A program made the position numbers and the translations under genes. A stretch of 64,000 nt of DNA. It comes from Amaurobius ferox. Lineage: Eukaryota > Arthropoda > Arachnida > Araneae > Amaurobiidae. Below are positions 58,761 to 64,000 of this stretch, piece by piece (the first letter of the stretch is position 1; every line of letters begins with the position of its first letter). Location of the stretch: assembly GCA_951213105.1 (NCBI GenBank), contig OX578155.1, forward strand, positions 35,440,484 through 35,504,483, read 5' to 3'. The notes under the pieces are model-generated. The model was given only the letters and a program-made list of their open reading frames with translations, made no database searches and was not told the origin of the DNA.

Positions 58761-59334
58761 GACAACTTGAATGTTGCAAAGAACAATATTTCATTTTGAC
58801 AATCTAATTAATGCATGACTAATAAAAGGAGATTGATTTTGCGAGTTGCATAATATAAACAAAGCAAATAATTTTTAAATTGCATCTATGTAGAACAATT
58901 TTTTTTAAATGGGGAAAATTGGTTAGATGCCTTTGACACATAGCTCTCAAAATGACTAAATTATATCTATATGTCACATCTAGCCATCAATTATAGAGTT
59001 TAATATTCTATTCTATCCAATAATACGAAGGATATTTAAATTTCCTTGAATAATACCGATATCGTAATTAAAACAAAATACTCCTTGCACAGGCGTAGTT
59101 CATTTTAAGCATCAACTATAACTTAAAATTTAATATTCTAAACTATCTAATAATACTAGTATACGATAGTAAATATAACAGCTGAGTGATGATGAGTTCG
59201 TATTATAAACTACCATCTCCGTGCACAGGCGCAGTTCTCTGAAGCTACTATTGGTTGTCGATATTGACGTCGGGTGACGCCACATCATGACGTCGGAGTG
59301 GGTCCGGTGCTATTTATCCGCTCGTTTAAAGAAA

Positions 59335-62310
59335 GAGATACTGATTATCACAGACTGTTATATAGTAGGCCGTGTCTAAAGCACCGTACCGTTAATGAGA
59401 TGTTAATAAGGTACGTCACGTGACTTCCATTTTACCGTACGTACGTTCGCCAAATGGTATGTAGCTCATCGCCAAACGTAAATAACGCCAAGTTACTGCA
59501 TTTCTCTTTGTCTGCTTGCTTAGCGTTGTGTCTCTTTTTTGTTTAAATTTTTTTTTCAATTTCTTGTGTCTAAAGATGGGCAGTTTTCACATAGGACAAA
59601 TTTTTATCTTTTATTGAGTTCGAAAAGCAGCGGAACAAATATTGCAAGAAAAATTTTGTCCATTTCTGGAAGAAAGATGACAGACTTCTCAAAACCATGC
59701 CATCCATCTAAACATGAAAATATTTCATGTTTCAATGAAGCCTTAAAATATTATTTATAAAAAGAAGTCATATACTTCGGGAGGAAAGTTCTGATGAAGG
59801 GCAACAGGAAAATGATTATCAAAGTAAGTTTTCTTACTCTATCCAATTCTTTTTGTAGGTTTGATTTAGCATATAAAAAATAATACATAATTCGTGAAAG
59901 TATCCGGTAAATCTGGTATTTTATAGTTAGCATCTGTTATTTTATGCAATGCAAACAATTTGAATGGAGGGACACAAGCATATTATTTTCCAGTATCTTT
60001 TAAAACAGTGTTTCAGTATTGTACACATCAAAACAAATTGAATCCTGTAGTTTGTGATCAAATTTATTATTTTGAGCTAAACATATTTTATTTTAAAAAT
60101 TACTTTATGACAATAAGTAGATACTGTGCTTTGTTACATTTGTTGTATATGTAAAACTCTATTCTTATATTGTATGGTGAAATGTGAATGATAACATTAT
60201 ATAGAGAATGCATTCTGCGGATCTTAATAATGTACCTGCTACTTAAATAATACCAGTCAAGTTTTCAATCCAAATTACTGCAAAATTTGAAATTTTTAGT
60301 TCGTTTCATAAATGTTTTAAGCTCAGAAAAAAAAAATAAAACAATCCTCCGAAAGGATTCCTCCTTCTATAAGTATGGCATAAATCCTGACGTCAGGTGT
60401 ACAGTTGGCATGTCAAAAAATAGCTTCATTGTGAAACAGAAAATCTTACGGGTTCACTCATTTTATAAGAGGGCAGAAAAATATTTATGAAATCTAAAAA
60501 TAAATTTTTGTTAGAATGTAAAGATATATAACTTAGTTAAGCTAATCTATGTGTTTCCTGTAGAGATCTGAGATCTGATACCTAGTGTGTGGAAGCACCA
60601 GTGCTCTCATAAATGAAAAAATGCATATATACTTTAATTCTGTTGTCTGATGCTTCTGGAGGATATATATATATATGACTGCTCATTAATGGAAAAAAGT
60701 TGCAGATTCATGCTCCAGATGTCTAGATAGTAAACAGTTAAATTTGAATGTCCATAATAGAAAATTCTAGCAAAAAGTCAAAAAATTGCAAATTTTGTGA
60801 TTGATCCATTTATAAGCTCGAGCTTGATCATTTTTTACATTTTTCTTCATGGTTTTTCAAAAAATATTTTCCTGGCATCAGAGGAATTTTACTTCTCTGG
60901 GAAAATTGCTGCTATTTTTATACTGACCAAATAATCCAAAGTTTATTCTAAACAATTGTGCCAATCATTTTTTATTATCTTCTTGTATAAGACCACCCAA
61001 AGCAGTTGATACAAGGGTGCAGAACAGAATTTCCAGTGAGTAACACACATATGCTGTGATTAAGGTAGGTAATTTATGGCAAACCAAAAAGGCATGATTT
61101 CATTTTTAAAATCAGCAAAGTTTGCTAGTGTTCAAACATTGTAATAGCAAAAATATTTGACTATCAAAAGCAAGTAAATAATATGACGATAGTGTGAATG
61201 TGATACTCAACCAAAGTGAACTGTGAGAAAGTAAAAGTTTATTAATAATTAAAGCAAGTGTGAGTAAGGTGATTAAGCTATGTAAAGTAAAGAATATACA
61301 TATATCTTGTAAGCTTGCCCAAACCCCAGAGTTTGTGCCAATCATGACAATAGCATCATCAGTTCCAGAGATGAATTTTTCCTTCCATTGTGGGAAATTT
61401 AAATTGCAGAGGAACTCTGCATCAACTGTATTCAGGATATCTTAAGAAGTAGTTAAGTTGCAGATTCATACTCCAGACATACTACAGCATTTTACTACTA
61501 TATTTATAACATTTTAAAGCATTTACTTTTACTAGCAATTTGCTACAGGTCGAATTTTTCATTAATAGCACTTTTCTATTTTATTTGCAAAAAGTCATTA
61601 TTGAGTTTGTTATGATGCAACACTGCTTAGCATGAACCCTGCCTTTTGATATTAATTCAAATTTTATTTTAGTATAAATGAAATCCCAAAAGTAAGTATA
61701 ATATAAAAATCACTATTAGAAAAATTTTAATTGTGTTCACTACTGGCACAGCACCCCAGGTGTTGAAGACTCAGACCACTCAACTGGCCCAAGGGCTTAC
61801 AGCAGCTGTTTCAGTGGCACTGTAGTAATTTTGTTTTAATTATTTATTTTATTCTTTAAAAGTTTTACTTTTTCAATATATTTTATTCATCCTCTTAGAA
61901 CATTGAAGCAAGATAGTGAAGCTTTTATTCGCACGTCCTTTTCAAAAGATTATAGCCATCTTTAAGTTACTGAAATGCGAAGGAACTACAATCATGTGAT
62001 ATCTGAGTCTATAAGTATAATTTTATAATTATTTTTCTAATGAATTCTATAGTGTTATGTTTTTATTTATCTTAAATATTTGTTGAATCTGTATAACTTA
62101 ATTTTTGTTTGTTTTGTATTATATTTTGAGCTCGTTATCTATGCTATGTTAAATATAATCTTAATTTAAGGTTTTCGGGTGTGTTATAGAGTTTGTATAT
62201 TTCAATTTATAAGTATATCTTGTATTGTCTAGCTTCATATACAGTAAAATCTGACATATATTTTAATTTAAATATCAGCTTTTTGTGATTGTGCCTGAAG
62301 TTAAATAGCA
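59335..62310. other. AT-rich sequence with weak exon-like ORFs
   Basis: An ORF at 59539-59760 is followed by AAAGTAAGT at 59819-59827, resembling a splice donor. An ORF at 60287-60490 reads SSFYKYGINPDVRCTVGMSK near its middle. Neither has a recognisable family. No other gene or bounded repeat is seen, apart from the hairpin at 61761. Confidence 0.35.
61761..61820 (-). repeat. Diverged hairpin module, third stem type
   Basis: In reverse it has GCCACTG...TGAGTGGTC as the outer stem and CCC-TTG-GGC inside, followed by TGAGTCTTCAACACC. It keeps the module's layout with yet another paired stem sequence. Confidence 0.65.
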
Positions 62311-62319
62311 ATCTGTATG

Positions 62320-62345
62320 TACAGTACAACCTCCAAAATCTGGAC
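62320..62345 (+). repeat. Possible pogo/Tigger terminal repeat
   Basis: CAGTACAACCTCCAAAATCT followed by GGAC resembles the CAGTA-ACCTC...GGAC ends of pogo/Tigger transposons. No matching right end or transposase was found, so it may be a solo end. Confidence 0.4.
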
Positions 62346-62401
62346 ATTTTCCAAATTTTTGGGGGTCCCCCTATCCCCCTCCTCTGGACTGACGAAGTCG
62401 C

Positions 62402-62716
62402 GCATTTAAAACAACAGGGTAAGATTATTTATATGGAATTATATTTTATAAACAAATGCCGTATTTTCCGGTCGACTTTCTGAACTCAGAAATGAAAAAA
62501 ATTAGCGCATTTAAAACAACAGGGTAAGATTATTTATATGGAATTATATTTTATAAACAAATACCGTATTTTCCGGTCGACTTTCTAAACCCAGAAATGA
62601 AAAAAATTAGGGCATTTAAAACAACAGGGTTAGATTATTTATATGTAATTATATTTTATAAACAAATACCGTATTTTCCGGTCGACTTTCTGAACCCAGA
62701 AATGACAAAACTGGGG
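62402..62716 (+). repeat. 105-bp tandem repeat, three units
   Basis: Units start at 62402, 62507 and 62612 with GCATTTAAAACAACAGGGT and contain CCGTATTTTCCGGTCGACTT. Spacing is exactly 105 in both intervals, and the units are nearly identical. Confidence 0.92.
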
Positions 62717-62949
62717 TCACTAAAACCACTGTAACCTATAAACTAATTGTCAGAATGTCAGGAAATTTTGACACATGTCGTTTGAAGGTTGGTACTATCC
62801 AGAAATCATATGGGTCTGTCAACAGTGTTGCCATGTATGTGTCAGACTGGAGACTTATTTAGTAATGTGTTAGAGTGGATGTTAGTATGAATGAATCTAG
62901 AATAAAATTCTACTATAATTTGGAGAATAAAGGTTTGAAAGAAGTGATT

Positions 62950-63825
62950 AATTGGTGTGTTATAATTTATAAAAGGGATTATGAGTGATAAGTATGTTTG
63001 TCCTAAGTGATGAAATAAAGTTGTGTGATATAGATTGGAGTATTTGTAGATTTGAATGGAGATGCCGAAAGAGGTCTGGAGTGAATCGCATGATGTCAGT
63101 AGGAGAATAAAGAGGGGTACATGGTTTGAGAAGAGTAAAATTGGGTTTAATTGAAATCTTAATTATGACGTTATTGTGATTTAATGGTTGCGAGTGCAAG
63201 TTTATTATGAATTAGTTAAATGTTTCCGACAAAACTGTAACTGATTGGAAACAGTTTTGCCGGGACATTTGAATGAAAGGATTAAGATTGGTGGTAATGG
63301 TGTGATTGTTGAAATAGATGAAAGTAAGTTTGGTAAGAATAAGTATGAAAGAGGAAAACCTGTGGTTGGACAGTGGGTGTTTGGAGGAATTGAAAGAGGG
63401 ATGAGTAATTGTTTTTTTGCCAAGGTGCCTAATAGGTCGAGTTGATGTTTCTTGGAAGTGATTAAAAGGTATATCGAGAAGGGGATCTTAATAATTTTGG
63501 ACTGTTGGAAGGCATATAATTCTTAAACATAAAGGCTTCATGCACCTTCAAGTGAATCACAATTACGAATTTAAAGATCCCGAAACAGGCATGCATACCA
63601 ATTCGATTGAGGGAACTTGGTCAGCGATTAAAAAAAAAAAGCAAGTCCCTTAAAGTAAAAAGTTAATTTGACTCTTACTTGTATGAGTACATGTTCAAAA
63701 GAAAACTTGGACATGAGGTTAGGGAGGAAGCATGGAATGAATTTATGAAAGGAATCATTTCCATCTTCCTTCCCTATACAAATGATGATGATTTGTTAAA
63801 GCAGGAGACTGACTAGAGGTTTCAG
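62950..63825 (+). pseudogene. Merlin (ISXO2-like) transposase, near full length, broken
   Basis: Translation follows an ISXO2-type transposase almost throughout. An N-terminal region near 62990-63110 has zinc-ribbon debris (KLCDIDW, FEWRCRKRSGVNR). The open part at 63245-63438 reads IGGNGVIVEIDESKFGKN, with the first catalytic Asp, then GQWVFGGIERG. After a TGA, LEVIKRYIEKGILIILDCW carries the second Asp. After a frameshift near 63524, FKDPETGMHTNSIEGTW retains the third acidic residue, the Glu that is Gln in the remnants at 471 and 39976. The end reads FDSYLYEYMFKRKLG. At least two stops and two frameshifts prevent expression. Element ends were not identified. Confidence 0.9.
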
Positions 63826-64000
63826 CATTGTTCCAACTCTGAGTCGGAAGATGAGTCCTGAAGGTTAGTGTTTTTTGTTTAATTTATCCTGTGTTTTGAA
63901 ACTTTATGTATATTTTTTAGTGTTTAGAAAATTGCTTCCTCCTTTAAAAGTTTTTAAGAGTAGAAACTTTTTTGTAAGTATCAATTTTCTGAAATTTTGT
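63826..64000. other. Downstream flank, nothing recognised
   Basis: Short AT-rich end of the window. A right-hand Merlin terminal repeat, if present, may lie beyond it. Confidence 0.5.

Larger units (their letters stand above)
56201..59325. mobile_element. 3.1-kb DNA element with 33-bp inverted ends
   Basis: The ends start ACGAGCGGATAAATAGCACC and continue identically in inverse for 33 bases (56201-56233, 59293-59325). TTAAAGAAA is duplicated perfectly at 56192-56200 and 59326-59334. Both GC-rich subterminal zones contain GACGT motifs. A nine-base duplication fits Mutator-like or Merlin-like elements, but no transposase is recognisable, so the superfamily is open. Most of the interior is a large inverted duplication and AT-rich repeat. 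Confidence 0.88.

Overview
This is a gene-poor, AT-rich eukaryotic window dominated by mobile DNA. The mix points to an arthropod, most plausibly a chelicerate such as a spider: arrays of C2H2 fingers of the FTCEVCQKGF type, Merlin, hAT and Ty3-like elements, TTAA-targeted MITEs, and SINEs with 5S rRNA and tRNA heads. That assignment is inference. No bacterial operon, CRISPR array or intact housekeeping gene was seen.

Layout. A block of about 9.7 kb at 1-9690 is present again in direct orientation at 39500-48030 plus 54987-55915. Each copy holds a Merlin transposase remnant, a long AT-rich repeat section and, at its end, a minus-strand C2H2 zinc-finger gene. The copies differ by clean insertions. 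A 775-bp TTAA-flanked fold-back MITE sits at 1355-2129 in one copy, and the same MITE sits at another TTAA (42145-42919) in the other. A 6956-bp hAT element (48031-54986, 8-bp duplication) splits the zinc-finger region of copy 2 and itself carries a nested 3480-bp element. The other copy supplies the empty site for each insertion except the nested one.

The 30 kb between the copies is a transposon graveyard. It contains a SINE cluster (13.7-17.2 kb) with an embedded 139-bp minisatellite and a decayed hAT transposase (17.8-18.8 kb). Next comes a minus-strand Ty3-like gag-protease remnant (24.8-19.7 kb), split by a 3545-bp hAT element with a perfect 8-bp duplication, followed by another SINE cluster (25.3-25.9 kb). 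Three copies of a roughly 0.9-kb unclassified repeat lie at 28.2, 31.9 and 35.5 kb. The right end (56.2-64 kb) has a 3125-bp element with 33-bp inverted ends and 9-bp duplications, a 105-bp tandem repeat and a second, better preserved but broken Merlin transposase.

The most unusual signal is a small mobile RNA-hairpin module of about 70 bp. It occurs as the SINE 3' tail, in tandem chains, and alone. Its outer stem differs between copies by compensatory changes. Three isolated copies of only 53-68 bp are flanked by direct repeats of 11-15 bp, as expected for reverse-transcribed insertions. The SINEs come with either an intact tRNA-like head or a 5S rRNA head; all three 5S-headed copies have lost the tRNA box B through different deletions.
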